This document shows, one piece after another, positions 1-10,622 of a DNA stretch of 64,000 nt. Positions within the stretch are counted from its first letter, which is position 1, and every line of letters starts with the position of its first letter. The DNA is taken from contig CM039466.1 in NCBI GenBank assembly GCA_022414725.1, positions 17,262,786 to 17,326,785 of the forward strand, written 5' to 3'. The stretch comes from Microglena sp. YARC (lineage: Eukaryota; Chlorophyta; Chlorophyceae; Chlamydomonadales; Chlamydomonadaceae). Made by a program: the position numbers and the translations under genes. The notes beneath the pieces were generated by a model, which ran no database searches, had not been told where the DNA came from, and saw only the letters and a program-made list of their open reading frames with translations.

Positions 1-355
1 TTCGGGTCCTTTAAGTCCTTTGAGTCATTGGATCTATCGAGCCGAGGGCTAGTAGCGTCATGTGGGAGGGCGTAGACGAAGTAGGAGGCTCCAGAGAGAC
101 GAATGATGAGGGCGCTGAACCAGTGCTGGGCAGCAGAGAGGGGCACGAATTTCGGTTTCCCGATTGCCTACAACTCAACCTTCAGCGCACAGAAACCCAC
201 CCTTTGAGGCGAAAATCCTCGTTGTAAAATACATTTGTGAGTCTTGGCATGTCTCAGTCCAGGGGGAGTCAAAAGAGCTTTCGATTTTTATGCATGGATA
301 AACTCAAACATCCGTACCTGGATTGAAACGACGTTTAAGTGAGCTAGGTGCGTAA
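1..355. other. unassigned flank, no gene seen
   Basis: No convincing exon. Bases about 190-225 carry a short fragment (CCCACC then TTTGAGGCGAAAATCCT) that recurs near 41185 and, more weakly, 48682. It therefore belongs to a dispersed repeat. Confidence 0.5.
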
Positions 356-548
356 CAGGGTACTTCAGGAGGACCCCCAGCTCGGCTGCCTGAGACGCAA
401 CCAATTGAATAGCATGCACCCTGCGACGCAACGGACCCTTCCTTCTGGTCAATGGACCCTCCCCTCGTTGCGTACTGCGACGCAAGTACGCAACGGACTC
501 ACTGACGTTGTGTCTGCGACGAAGGACGCAGCATCCTGAACAACCCTG
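356..548. mobile_element. hAT-like MITE, family 1
   Basis: A 193-base element starts CAGGGTACTTCAGGAGGACC and ends with the near-inverse GAACAACCCTG. The flanks GTGCGTAA and GTGCATAC match at 6 of 8 bases, an imperfect 8-base target duplication. The interior is rich in GCGTCCTGCGACGCAAC palindromic words and has no coding capacity. Sister copies lie at 47740-47932 and 48888-49076. CAGGG-type ends with 8-base duplications are typical of non-autonomous hAT elements. Confidence 0.8.
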
Positions 549-1644
549 GTGCATACCAATGGAACACAATGGGAAATTGAACATCCAAGAATTGACACAA
601 TGACCTCTAAGGACTTGCCCAGTGGGATTTAAGGAACCGGATCGTTAAATAGCTCCAGCCGACAATTTGGCTGCTCGCCGTCTTCCGCAGGGGAAAAAAC
701 ACTACCAGGGAAAATGTGGGTTTGTCTTGTGTCAATAATGGCCTGCCTATGACTATGTAATGAATAATTGTGTGACGAGTTTGCTTCGATGTGCGTTACT
801 TGAACTTGCGCTTGAACTTGGTTACATAGCTTCCGCCAGTAATTTGGCTACTCGCCATCTTCGGCAGTTAAAAAAGGGAAATGTGTTGTGTGTTACAGTC
901 CATCCCAGGGTGTGGCCAAATACTGAACGTGCGATCACACCCGGCCAATTACGATGGTGAAGAGCGCATACTTAAAGAGCAGTGCACAGCGTGCGAGTGG
1001 GTGTTTGTGAGTCAACGCGCCAACAATGTTAATCGACGCGCAGGGTATTATCCGTAATACCCGGGCAGTACCCACAATACACACCCAGAACGGACATTAA
1101 GGGACTTGCCCCTTCCTCGGATTTTTGCTTATGATACGTATATCGGTATATTGGGGCTCTTGAAATTTAAAAATAAATGGATAAGTCATGATGGGGCGTG
1201 GTATTAAGGGAGCCCCGTATTACGGCGGTAGGAACGGACTGCTATTTTATCTGGATAAAGCTACCATGGCGTTTGAAAAAGCTACTCCCTGGATTGTACC
1301 AAACAAACACGAGCAGCTCCGAACGTTTCATCTTGATCCGATGCTAAATGTTTCTGACTCAGGTTTGGGTTGGAACTCCAGCCTGCAATTTGGCTAGGAA
1401 GCCCCCCCGCCCCGGGCCCCGTCCAAGGTCCTCCTCACCAGAGGGGCTCCTCACTCGTCCTCCTCCGGCAGCAGCAGCAGGATTGCCGAGATAAGCTGTA
1501 AGAGGCCGGCAGATTCCCCCTGAACTGTGGGCTCGAATTCGAACGGTGAGCTGAGGTTCGAAAGGAAGATCCGATTTCCCCAGGATTCACTATGGGCTGG
1601 ATTCACTATGGGCTAACTTCCCCCCACCTTCTCCCCATCCTCCG
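549..1644. other. unassigned, degenerate repeats
   Basis: No gene is supported. Two related segments, about 655-705 and 830-890, share TTTGGCT, a CTCGCC core and TCTTC(C/G)GCAG. The same motif ends a small ORF near 30464, so these are decayed pieces of a dispersed element. Bases 1020-1090 hold short palindromic words (GGGTATTATCCGTAATACCC). Nothing else stands out. Confidence 0.4.
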
Positions 1645-2835
1645 CCCCTTCAACTCGAAGTAGGAAGTCCGACGGCCGGTTGCAGCTACGCGGCTCCGAG
1701 ATCAGCTCAGGTGCGCTAGCCCAACCTCGCTGCACGCGCGTTCCTATTGCTCACAAAAATTCCAGCAGGCGGTAGTGAAAATAGCCGAATTAGCCAACTG
1801 GGTCAAGCGCTGCCGAAGTGTCGATTCGGCCAAGGACAAAGTCAGTTCAGGAAGTTCGACAGCCAGTGAGCCAGCCCTAGGGATCCACGGGACTCTGGCC
1901 GCAGTGTCGCAGGCTGAAGGTGCGATGCAAGTTCGCGATACGGTAGCAGTGTGGAGACAACCGTGCGTAGTGTTTTGCTCGATTATATGGTCTACACTGT
2001 GAATGTGTGTGTGTGTCCACGGCACACTTGTATTTGGCCTATAAGGGTGCATTCTGGGTGCGAGGGACCGCAGGGGTTAATAAAAGGGCGCCGAAGACCA
2101 CGGAAATATCAGCGTACGGTAGCACTGAGTAGGGACAGCGCTTCGTGTTTGGTTTGGTAACATGGTCTACCAGCCTTCGAAGGCTGCCCACCGTCCGCGG
2201 GCAGAGCAAATATGGGTAGATGAAGCGCTACTACACCAAAATCCTATCGAAATGTATCGTTATGAATCGTTGTGTATCGAAGGGCATATGCATTGGTCGA
2301 AGCCTTTTGACTGCCCCCACGAATGTTGTGAGTGGTGTGGGCTGCCCAGTTGCCTGTAACACCACCGGTCCAGGTTGGGAGCGCGCTTATGCTGTTCAAC
2401 GAGGCCCGCGGTGCCAAGGTCGGAAGGTACTGTGTAAGCACGGTACTCATGCGAGGTGCTACGTGGGTGCGTGGGTGGGTGCGTGGGTAGGTGCGGGTGC
2501 GCACGACTCAGCTGGGCAGCCAGGTGGGCGTCGAGGGCCCCTCGGTGCCAAGGTCTGAAGGTACCGAGCAGGCACGGATACGCCGTGCTACGTGTGTGCA
2601 TGTGTGCGTGTGTGAGCGTGCGTGCGAGCCGCGAGGCTTGTCTTGCGGATTTACGGGCCGTCTGCACGTATCATTGCTATCGTCCTGACTTGCGTCTCAC
2701 AGCTATCGTCCTGCCTTGTTTGAGCTGCCTGTAACTCCCCCAAGCAGCCAGATGGGCGTTAGGGGCCCAGATTGTTTTACACAAATCCGAGTTCGGATTC
2801 AAATTCAAATTCAATTATTCGTCTTGGGTGCCAGG
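1645..2835 (-). repeat. long dispersed repeat, copy 1 (inverted relative to copy 2)
   Basis: The reverse complement matches 45550-47046 along its length with many small indels. Shared blocks include GCACCTTCAGNCTG with TGCGACACTGCGG, TCTTCGGCGCCCTTTT, GTGTTACAGGCAAC, GATAGCTGTGA, and an outer block of alternating GAATT/AAATT words next to CCAAGACGAA. There is no intact ORF above about 130 codons and no recognisable domain. It is probably a non-coding transposon or an old segmental repeat. Ends are approximate. Confidence 0.7.
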
Positions 2836-4290
2836 CCCGAAGCCCCCCCCACCCCCAATCCACCAACCCCACCCCACCCCGCGGCATTTGCTGGTCCTAC
2901 CCACCATCTTCAAACACCCCATCACTTCCCCACTCTGCCCAACCTCTACTGCTACCTTCCGCCCCCGTAACCCCCTTCCCCCCATAGGCGTTTGTCCGAG
3001 GGACCCCCTTTGGACTGCTTCCTTAATTCACACCGACTTGGCATATTGCTTTTATTTTCTTTTCACAAATGCTCTCACGACTCCCCTTCTTGCAATAGCA
3101 CACCACGACACACCAGCACACTATAACACCACCACGCACCACGCACCACCTCACCACCACACTACAGCACACGCACCACCACCACCCACACACACCACAC
3201 ACAATGACACTACCACACACACACCTCCCTGACTCACACCACCACACACAATTTACACTACCACAACCCACCTCCCAGGCTCACACCACCACACACCATG
3301 GACACCATCCACACACCACCTCACAGGCACACACCACCACTCACCACCTCCCAGGCGCAAACAACCATACCCCATGACACCACCTCACAGGCTTACACCA
3401 TGACACCACCACACACCACCACACCCCATGACACCACCACACACCACCTCACAGGCTTACACCATGTTACACACACACCACCACACCCCATGACACACCA
3501 CACACCACCTCCCAGGCTGGCACTCCCTTCCAGGCTCACACCACCACTTGCAATAGCACACCAGCGCATGCCATGACACCACCACACACCACCACACCCC
3601 ATGACACCACCACACACCACCACACACCATGACACCACCACACACCACCACACACCATGACACCACCACACACCACCACACACCATGACACATACACACC
3701 ACCACACACCATGACACCACCCACACACCACCACACACCATGACACCACACACACCACCACACCCCATGACACCACCACACACCACCACACACCACCACT
3801 TGTAATAGCACACACCACCTCTATCAATAACACACCAGCACACACCAGCACACTCCACCTCCCACGCTCACTCCAACACACACCAGCATACACCATCGTA
3901 AACCACCTCACACCACCACACACCAGTACACACCAGTACACACCAACACACACTACCACTTGTAACAGCACACCAGTTCACACCAGTACACACCAGCACA
4001 CACCAGCTTAAAACCACCTCAACCACCACACACACCAACACACCAACCACACACCCACACCACCACCCACCACACACCACACACACCACACACACACCAC
4101 ACCACCACCACCCACACCCACCACCCACCACACACCCACACCACACCCACCACACACCACACCCCCCACACCCCACACCACCCACCACACACCACACCAC
4201 ACACCCACCCACACACACCCCACCACACCCACCACACCACACACACACACCACCCACACACCACCACCACCCACCACCCACCCACACTCG
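2836..4290. repeat. CACACC satellite, left part
   Basis: Bases 3090-4285 are a degenerate satellite built from CACACCACC and ACACCAGCACACACCAG words, with higher-order units containing CACTTGTAACAGCAC. Each unit carries an acceptor-like AG before CACACC (for example TTGCAATAG at about 3100). The long Val/Cys/Gly reading frames are translations of the repeat and not genes. Bases 2836-3090 are low-complexity pyrimidine and AT-rich linker. Confidence 0.8.
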
Positions 4291-4821
4291 TGCCCTTTTT
4301 ATAATGATATCGCCTCCAGCTACCAGAATCTGTTTACAGATATTTATAGGCATGTCCATGATGGATACCGACTTAACCGTATGGAATGTGGAATTCTGCG
4401 ATTCCACATTCAGAACCTTTATGAATGGAAATGGCACTAAGTCTTTTTGGAGCAACCTAGGCCGACTATCTTTCTACTTGTAGAAGAGCAAGACAGGAAG
4501 CCCTGGACTGCTTAGTGGCACCGTAATTTTATCATCCCTTTTTTTTTCTTCTTCTTGTGACTTCTCATTTGTTAGCTTCTTACCTCCGCCACTGTAAGTG
4601 GTTGAGATCTGGGTCCTGCTTCTAAGGGTTTAATACCTACGCCACCAAAAACGGTGGTTGGGAGTTTGTTTTGTTTGTCCTCGACACACCCCTGATGTAA
4701 TGGGTTTTTTTGCTTTGTGGGTGCTTTTTCTTTTTGTTTAAAGCACAGAGTCTCATACACCCTCGCGGTGTCAAGTAGACTTTAACATGTAATGTAATGT
4801 AATGTAATGTAATGTAATGTA
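4291..4821 (+). mobile_element. 5'-truncated LINE 3' end
   Basis: About 530 bases match the 3' end of the LINE at 30476-32700 in the opposite orientation. The copy starts inside the region that encodes the final protein domain and passes the equivalent of that stop codon. It then contains the 3' UTR and ends in a (TGTAA)n tail at about 4787-4821. Truncation at the 5' end and a simple 3' tail are hallmarks of target-primed insertion. It sits inside the CACACC satellite, which resumes directly after the tail. No clear target duplication is visible. Confidence 0.85.
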
Positions 4822-5809
4822 ACACCAGTGCACACCAGCACACACCAGCTTAAACCACCTCACACCACCACACACCACCACACACCAGTGCAACACCAGT
4901 AACACCAGCACACACCCACCTTGAGCCACTCACACCACCTCACACCACCACACACACCAGTAGACACCAGCACACACTACCACTTGCAACAGCACACCAG
5001 AACACACCAGCACACACCAGCACACACCACCTCCCACACTCACCCCAACGCACACCAGCACAACCATCTTAAACACCTCACACCACACACACCAGTACAC
5101 ACCAACACACACTACACTTGTAACAGCACACCAGCACACACACCAGCACACACACCTCCCACACTCACCCAACGCACACCAGCACACCCCATCTTAAACC
5201 ACCTCCACACACCACACACCAACCCCCGGCTAACACACCATAAAAAAACACACACTACCACTTGTAACAGCACACCACCACACACCAGTACACACCAACA
5301 CTCACTACCACTTGTAACAGCACACCAGCACACACCAGTACATACCAGCTCACACCACCTCCCTGTCTCACCTCAACACACACCAGCACACCCCATCTTA
5401 AACCACCTCACACCACCACACACCAGTACACACCAACACACAATACCACTTGTAACAGCCAATCCCAGTTCAACACAGTACACATACCAGCACACACCAC
5501 TTAAAGTCACCTCACACCACCACACACACAGTGCACACCAGCACACACACCACCTTAAAGTACACCTCACACCACCACCACACCGTAACACCAACACACA
5601 TTCACGTGTACAGCACACCACCACACACCAGTACACACCAACACACCAGCTTAACACCACATCACACACCACACCACTAGCACACAACCAGCACACCGCT
5701 CACCCCCACCCATCCACCACCCCACCACACCCGCACCCACCCACAACTACGCCACCCAAACCCGCACCTACCGGCACATATAGAACATTTCTTACTTGCT
5801 GCCCACTCA
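4822..5809. repeat. CACACC satellite, right part
   Basis: This continues the satellite interrupted by the LINE fragment. Units of about 70-170 bases repeat CACTTGTAACAGCACACCAG, ACACCAGTACACACCA and CACACCACCTCCC words. The 333-codon His/Thr/Pro frame over this stretch is a repeat translation. Confidence 0.8.
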
Positions 5810-7634
5810 TATATAGCCTGGTCACACTTTTGACCATGCCCTGTGTAGCAATACACCACCGCCACGACCACCACACCACCCCCTCTTCACAGTTCTGTCA
5901 GCCATATACAATTCAACCTTGACCATAGCCTGTGTAAGCAATACACCGACCGCCGCCCCCCCCCCCCCCCCCCCCCCCTCTTTCACAGTTCTGTCAGCCA
6001 TATTCAATTCAACATTGACCCATGCCCTGTGCAGCATACCCACCGCCACCACCACCACACACCACCCCCTCTTCATCAGTTCTGTCAGCCATATACAATT
6101 CAACCTTGACCATGCCTCTGTGTAGCAATACACCACGCCACCACCAACACCACCACCCCCCCTCTTCACAGTTCTGTCAGCCATATATATCAATTCAACC
6201 TTGACCATTGCCCTGTGTAGCAATACACACCACCAGCCACCCACCACCCACCACACCACCCCCCCTCTTCACAGTTCTGTCACCAGCCATATACAATTCA
6301 ACCTTGACCATGCCTGTGTAGCAATACACCACCGCCACACACCACCACCACCCCCTCTTCACAGTTCTGTCAGCCATGTTGTTATACAATTCAACGCCCA
6401 GCTGCACACATGCCCTATGTAGGGATATAATTTTAAATATTACCCCCCCCCACCCCCCCCCTCCCCCCCCCCCCTTATCACACGCCTTCTCACACCTCAA
6501 CCTCCACCCTTTCACCACCACACCAACACACCACCACCACAACACACAACACACCAACACAACACCGCCACTCACACTTACACCAACACCAACACCAACA
6601 CCAAACAGCCCAGACACCAACACACCAACACCAACCCAAACACCACACCAACACCTACACCACCAACACCACCAACACCAAACCAACACACCAAGCCCAC
6701 ACCAACACCACACCAAAAACACAACACCAACCACACCAACACCACCAAACACCAACACAAACACCAACACCAACACCAACACCAACACCAACACCAACAC
6801 CAACACCAACACCAACACCAACACCAACACCAACACCAACACCAATACAAACACCCTCACACTACACCAACACCACAACACCACCAACACACCCACCAAC
6901 ACCAACACACAACACCACTCCCTTCTTCCCACACTACCCCTTCCCCTCCCCTCCTTCTCCACAGTGCTGACATCCATCTGCAACGCAACCCAGCTGCACA
7001 CATGCCATGTGTAGCGATATAACACCACCACTCTCTCTACCCCCCACCCACCCACCCAAACACCCAAACACCCAAACACGCACAAACATGCACCACCTCG
7101 ACCACCACACCACCACTCCCCTCTTCCCACACTCGTCCCTCCCCTCCCTTCTCCACAGTGCCGTCATCCATCTCAACTCAACCCAGCTGCACCACATGCA
7201 GTGTAGCGATTATACCACCACCACCACCACCACCACCACCACCACACTACACCCACCACCACCACCACTCCCTTCTCCACAGTGCTGACATCCATCTGCA
7301 ACGCAACCCAGCTGCACACATGCCATGTGTAGCGATATACCACCACCACCACCCTCCCCCCCCCCCCCCCCCCACCCGCCCCCCCGCCCCCCCCGCCCCC
7401 CCCCCCCACACACACACACACACATGCACACACACACACAAACCTGCATAACCTCCACCACCACACCACCACTCCCTCTACCCCCTCCCCCCCCCCCCCT
7501 TCCCCCCCCCCCCCCCCCACACACACACCCTCCCCCCCCCCCCTCCCCCCCTCCCCCCCCCCCCCCCCCCCCCCCTCCCCCCCCCCCCCTCCCTCTCCCA
7601 CACTCCTCCCCCCCCCCCCCCCGTCCCTTCACAG
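5810..7634 (+). repeat. acceptor-side echo array of exon A
   Basis: At least nine tandem copies of a segment ending an intron and starting exon A: CTTCACAG, then a TTCTGTCAGCCAT-type or TGCTGACATCCATCTGCAA-type start, then TGTGTAGC. Acceptor-like sites lie near 5893, 5989, 6078, 6174, 6275, 6365, 6964, 7159 and 7282. The copies closest to exon A (6964, 7282) share its CATCTGCAACGCAACCCAG; those beyond about 6370 are clearly diverged. Linkers are CCACCA runs, long C runs, and a (ACCAAC)n tract at about 6580-6910. Confidence 0.8.
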
Positions 7635-7740
7635 TGCTGCCAGCCATCTGCAACGCAACCCAGGTGCACACATGCCATGTGCCAAGTCGTCAAAATGTTC
7701 TGATGCTACTGCTGACGCAAGGAGTGCTCCCACCTCAGAA
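7635..7740 (+). CDS. plus gene, exon A (unknown protein)
   Basis: A spliced exon is inferred from the acceptor CCCTTCACAG and the donor GTAGGT, with an open frame between them. Two leading bases are followed by 34 codons starting LPAICNATQVHTCHV and ending LLLTQGVLPPQ, leaving two bases for the next exon. The end phase fits exon B at 8599 exactly (AA plus A gives Lys). The reading looks like ordinary protein, unlike the repeat translations around it. I do not recognise the family. Upstream exons are not found; the region to the left is echo array and satellite. Confidence 0.5.
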
Positions 7741-8598
7741 GTAGGTTTCAATGTGTATAGTATGTATTTGTGCATTCCAGGGGTAGCAAAAACCATCCAC
7801 AGTGTAGCCTACCTGGGACCCCACATGGCACACCATCACCCTATCCATGTATGCACTCCAACACACACCCATCCACCCACTCATGACCCACTCCACCCAT
7901 GTATGCACCCCCCCCACGATCCCCCCCACCTAGCATGCACCCCACTCATGGCCCCACCCCACCCACCCCCACTCCCACCACCACCGCACTCCACCCATGT
8001 TGCACCCCCCCACCTATGCATGCTCCCCCACTCATGGCCCCACCACTATGGCCCCACCCACCCACCCCACTCACCCCACCCCACCCATGTAGACAGCCCT
8101 ACACCCACCCATCCACCCACTCATAGCCCCACCCAAACCATGACCGCACCCCACCCATGTATGCACTCCAGCACACAGCCTTGTCTACCTTATATGCATC
8201 CCGCACACCCAAGACCACCCATCGGACACCAGTATATCTTACCCCCTGCCAGGCTGGACTTTAGTGTACACACATTTCTACCCCCTGCCAGGCTGGACAC
8301 ATATTTGTGTGCTTACTTTGCTATGTATTCATTTTCGTGTTGCAGCCTAACACAGACGCACTCACGGAAACACACACTCATGCATGCACGCACACACGCA
8401 TGCATGCATGTATGTGCACACACACACACACACACACATAGGCACACACACACACACACAAACAGAAACACACACACACACACACACACACATACACAAA
8501 CAACACACACACATTTATTTGTATGCACCATCTATGCAACCCACAGACTAGTGTACCTTATACGCCCAACGGCTCGCCAAGACCCCCATCGAACACAG
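7741..8598 (+). repeat. intron A-B, tandem CACCCATG units and CA repeat
   Basis: Bases 7840-8200 repeat CACCCATGTATGCACTCC, CCATCCACCCACTCATG and CCCCACCCA words. Bases about 8238-8300 hold two copies of TACCCCCTGCCAGGCTGGAC. Bases 8380-8515 are a (CA)n microsatellite. No exon is supported inside. Confidence 0.6.
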
Positions 8599-8757
8599 AG
8601 GTCTACGAAGAAAGATGGGCGGGCGGTTCATTTTGAAAGGTCCTGTCAACAATCAGCCCGCTGGAAGCTGTAATCAGCATGATGATGCCAGGCTGGCTTT
8701 TCTTCGAGTAAACAAAAGTTCTCTCTGCTTGTACTGGGAAATCGCATTGGATCCACA
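8599..8757 (+). CDS. plus gene, exon B (unknown protein)
   Basis: Acceptor CGAACACAG and donor GTGAGT enclose 159 bases. One base completes the codon split with exon A. Then 52 codons follow with no stop, from GLRRKMGGRFILKGP through NQHDDARLAFLRV to YWEIALDP, leaving two bases. The agreement of phase across a repeat-filled intron is the main support. The composition (mixed charge, aromatic residues) is that of a folded protein. No family is recognised. The next exon has not been joined in phase with certainty. Confidence 0.5.
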
Positions 8758-9450
8758 GTGAGTGCCTGCCTCTTGTTTCTGTGTGTATGTGTGTGTATGT
8801 GTGTGGCATGTGTATGTGTGTATTTTGTGGTATTTGTGTACATTGTGTGTGTGTATGTGTATATGTGTATATGTGTATGCGTGTTATGTGTATGTGTGTG
8901 TATGTGTGCGTATGCATTTATTGTGTATTGTATGCACGTGGTTGTGTGTGTTGTGGTGGTTTTGTGTGTTTTGACAACGAACCACCAACCAACCAACCCA
9001 ACAACCAACCAACCAAGCCAACCAACCAACCAACAACCCAAACCAACACCAACCAACCAACCAACCAACCAACCAACCAACCAACCAACCAACCAAGCCA
9101 CCAAACCAAACCAACCAACCAAAACCAACCAACCAACCAACCCCCAACCACCAACCAACCAAACCACCAACCAAAGCCAACCAAACAACCCAACCATCAC
9201 CAACCAACCAGCAACAACCAACCAACCAACCACCAACCAACCAACCAAACAAACCAACCAACAACCAAACCAACCAACCAAACCAACCAACCAACCAACC
9301 CAACCAACCAACCACCAACCAACCAACCAACCAACCAACCAATAACCAACCAACCAAACACCAACCAAACCAACCAACCACCACCAAACCACCAAGCACA
9401 ATGGCTGAACAAGTACAAACCCCGTGTGAACACACAGGTCACCTATAACT
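8758..9450. repeat. TGTGTA tract and (AACC)n tetranucleotide tract
   Basis: Bases 8775-8985 are TGTGTA-type microsatellite. Bases 8978-9405 are a nearly pure AACC tetranucleotide array with occasional AAACC and CACC slips. The Asn/Gln/Pro/Thr and Gly/Trp/Leu frames here are repeat translations. Confidence 0.9.
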
Positions 9451-9817
9451 AAGGGCCGGCATATCATATGATGTAGACCAAAGGCAAGTATGATACCATA
9501 TGAGATCATACAAATTGCATCATATGAGATCATACAAATTGCATCATATGAGATCATACAAATTGCATCATATGAGATCATACAAATTGCATCATATGAG
9601 ATCATACAAATTGCATCATATGAGATCATACAAATTGCATCATATGAGATCATACAAATTGCATCATATGAGATTATACAAATTGCATCATATGAGATCA
9701 TACAAATTGCATCATATGATATTGTATATAAATTGAAACTATAGACTAGTCAGGGTTTAGGTCCTAAATCTAGTTAGACTTCCCGCATCATATGATACCA
9801 TATTGCCGTTCCCTACA
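9451..9817. mobile_element. CATATGAT MITE with internal 24-base expansion
   Basis: The element starts AAGGGCCGGCATATCATATG and ends CATATTGCCGTTCCCTA, a near-inverted pair. Sister copies are at 33363-33530 and 40837-41012. The inner part (9495-9715) contains nine tandem units of CATATGAGATCATACAAATTGCAT-type sequence, where the sister copies have only one or two. The flank AGTCAGGG...AGACTTCCCGCATC is shared with the sisters. It has no coding capacity. Confidence 0.75.
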
Positions 9818-10556
9818 TATAACCTGAGTCTCTCACACACACAACCTCTACCCGGTCCCAGGCAAGCTCAACCACCAAAATTGTTTGACCAAAAGATGAA
9901 CACAAACACCAACACCAGCACCAACACCAACACCAACACCAACACCAACACACAACACCAACACCTACACACCAACACCAGCACCAACACCAACACAACA
10001 CCACACAACACCAACACACAACACCAACACCAACACCAAACACAGCACCAACACCAGCACCAACACCAACAACCGAAACACCAACACAAACCCAACACCA
10101 GCACCAACACCCAACACCAGCATCAACACAACACCAACACCTACACCAACACCAGCACCAAACCAACACCAACACAACACCAACACCAACACCAACACCG
10201 TAAACCACCAACACCCAGCACCAACACCACACCAACACAACACCTACACAAAACACCACACCAGCACCAACACCTAACACCAACACAACACCAGCACAAC
10301 ACCAAACCAACACCAACACCAACACAAACACAACACAACACCAACAACCAGCACCAACACCACACCAACCCCAACACCAACACCAACACCCTAACACCAA
10401 ACAACAACAAACACCACCAACACCACCAACACAGTACACCAGCACCAACACCAAACACCAACCACCTACACCAGCACTAACTCCGTGTGATCATACAGGT
10501 CACCTATAAGCGGAGCCTCTCGCATCCCCCCTCTACCTGGTCCAAGGCAAGCTAAG
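9818..10556. repeat. (ACCAAC)n hexanucleotide array with flanking duplication
   Basis: Bases 9898-10470 are ACCAACACCAAC-type hexanucleotides, as at 6580-6910. The array is bracketed by two related segments: ACAGGTCACCTATAA then CTCTACC(C/T)GGTCC and GGCAAGCT, at 9435-9875 and 10495-10556. The second segment leads into exon C, so the first is an acceptor-side echo. Confidence 0.75.
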
Positions 10557-10622
10557 ATTATGGATTTTTTGCCGCTGGATACTGATGTGGTTGAGAACAG
10601 GCTCCGGGATAAAGTCAAGATG
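10557..10622 (+). CDS. plus gene, exon C (unknown protein)
   Basis: A candidate exon lies between CAAGCTAAG and GTAAGC. It has 22 codons, IMDFLPLDTDVVENRLRDKV followed by Lys-Met, phase 0 at both ends. Three further copies of the same segment with donor follow at about 11905-11975, 12225-12288 and 13340-13412. Copy 2 stays open (DFVFLLFNTDVIEDRL); copies 3 and 4 carry indels. I treat the first as the best exon because it is cleanest, but the genuine one could be the copy nearest exon D. The family is unknown. Confidence 0.4.

Noticed and set aside
5373..7130. Val/Leu/Cys-rich frames that look like membrane proteins
   Set aside because: They are reverse translations of CACACC and ACCAAC satellites with periodic composition and no start context.
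7325..7744. Long proline-rich reading frames near C runs
   Set aside because: They are translations of CCC and CCACCA tracts and appear in several frames at once. Only the last 106 bases look like an exon.
8978..9405. Asn/Pro/Gln-rich protein, possibly prion-like
   Set aside because: Pure AACC tetranucleotide repeat, open in several frames, between two microsatellites in an intron.
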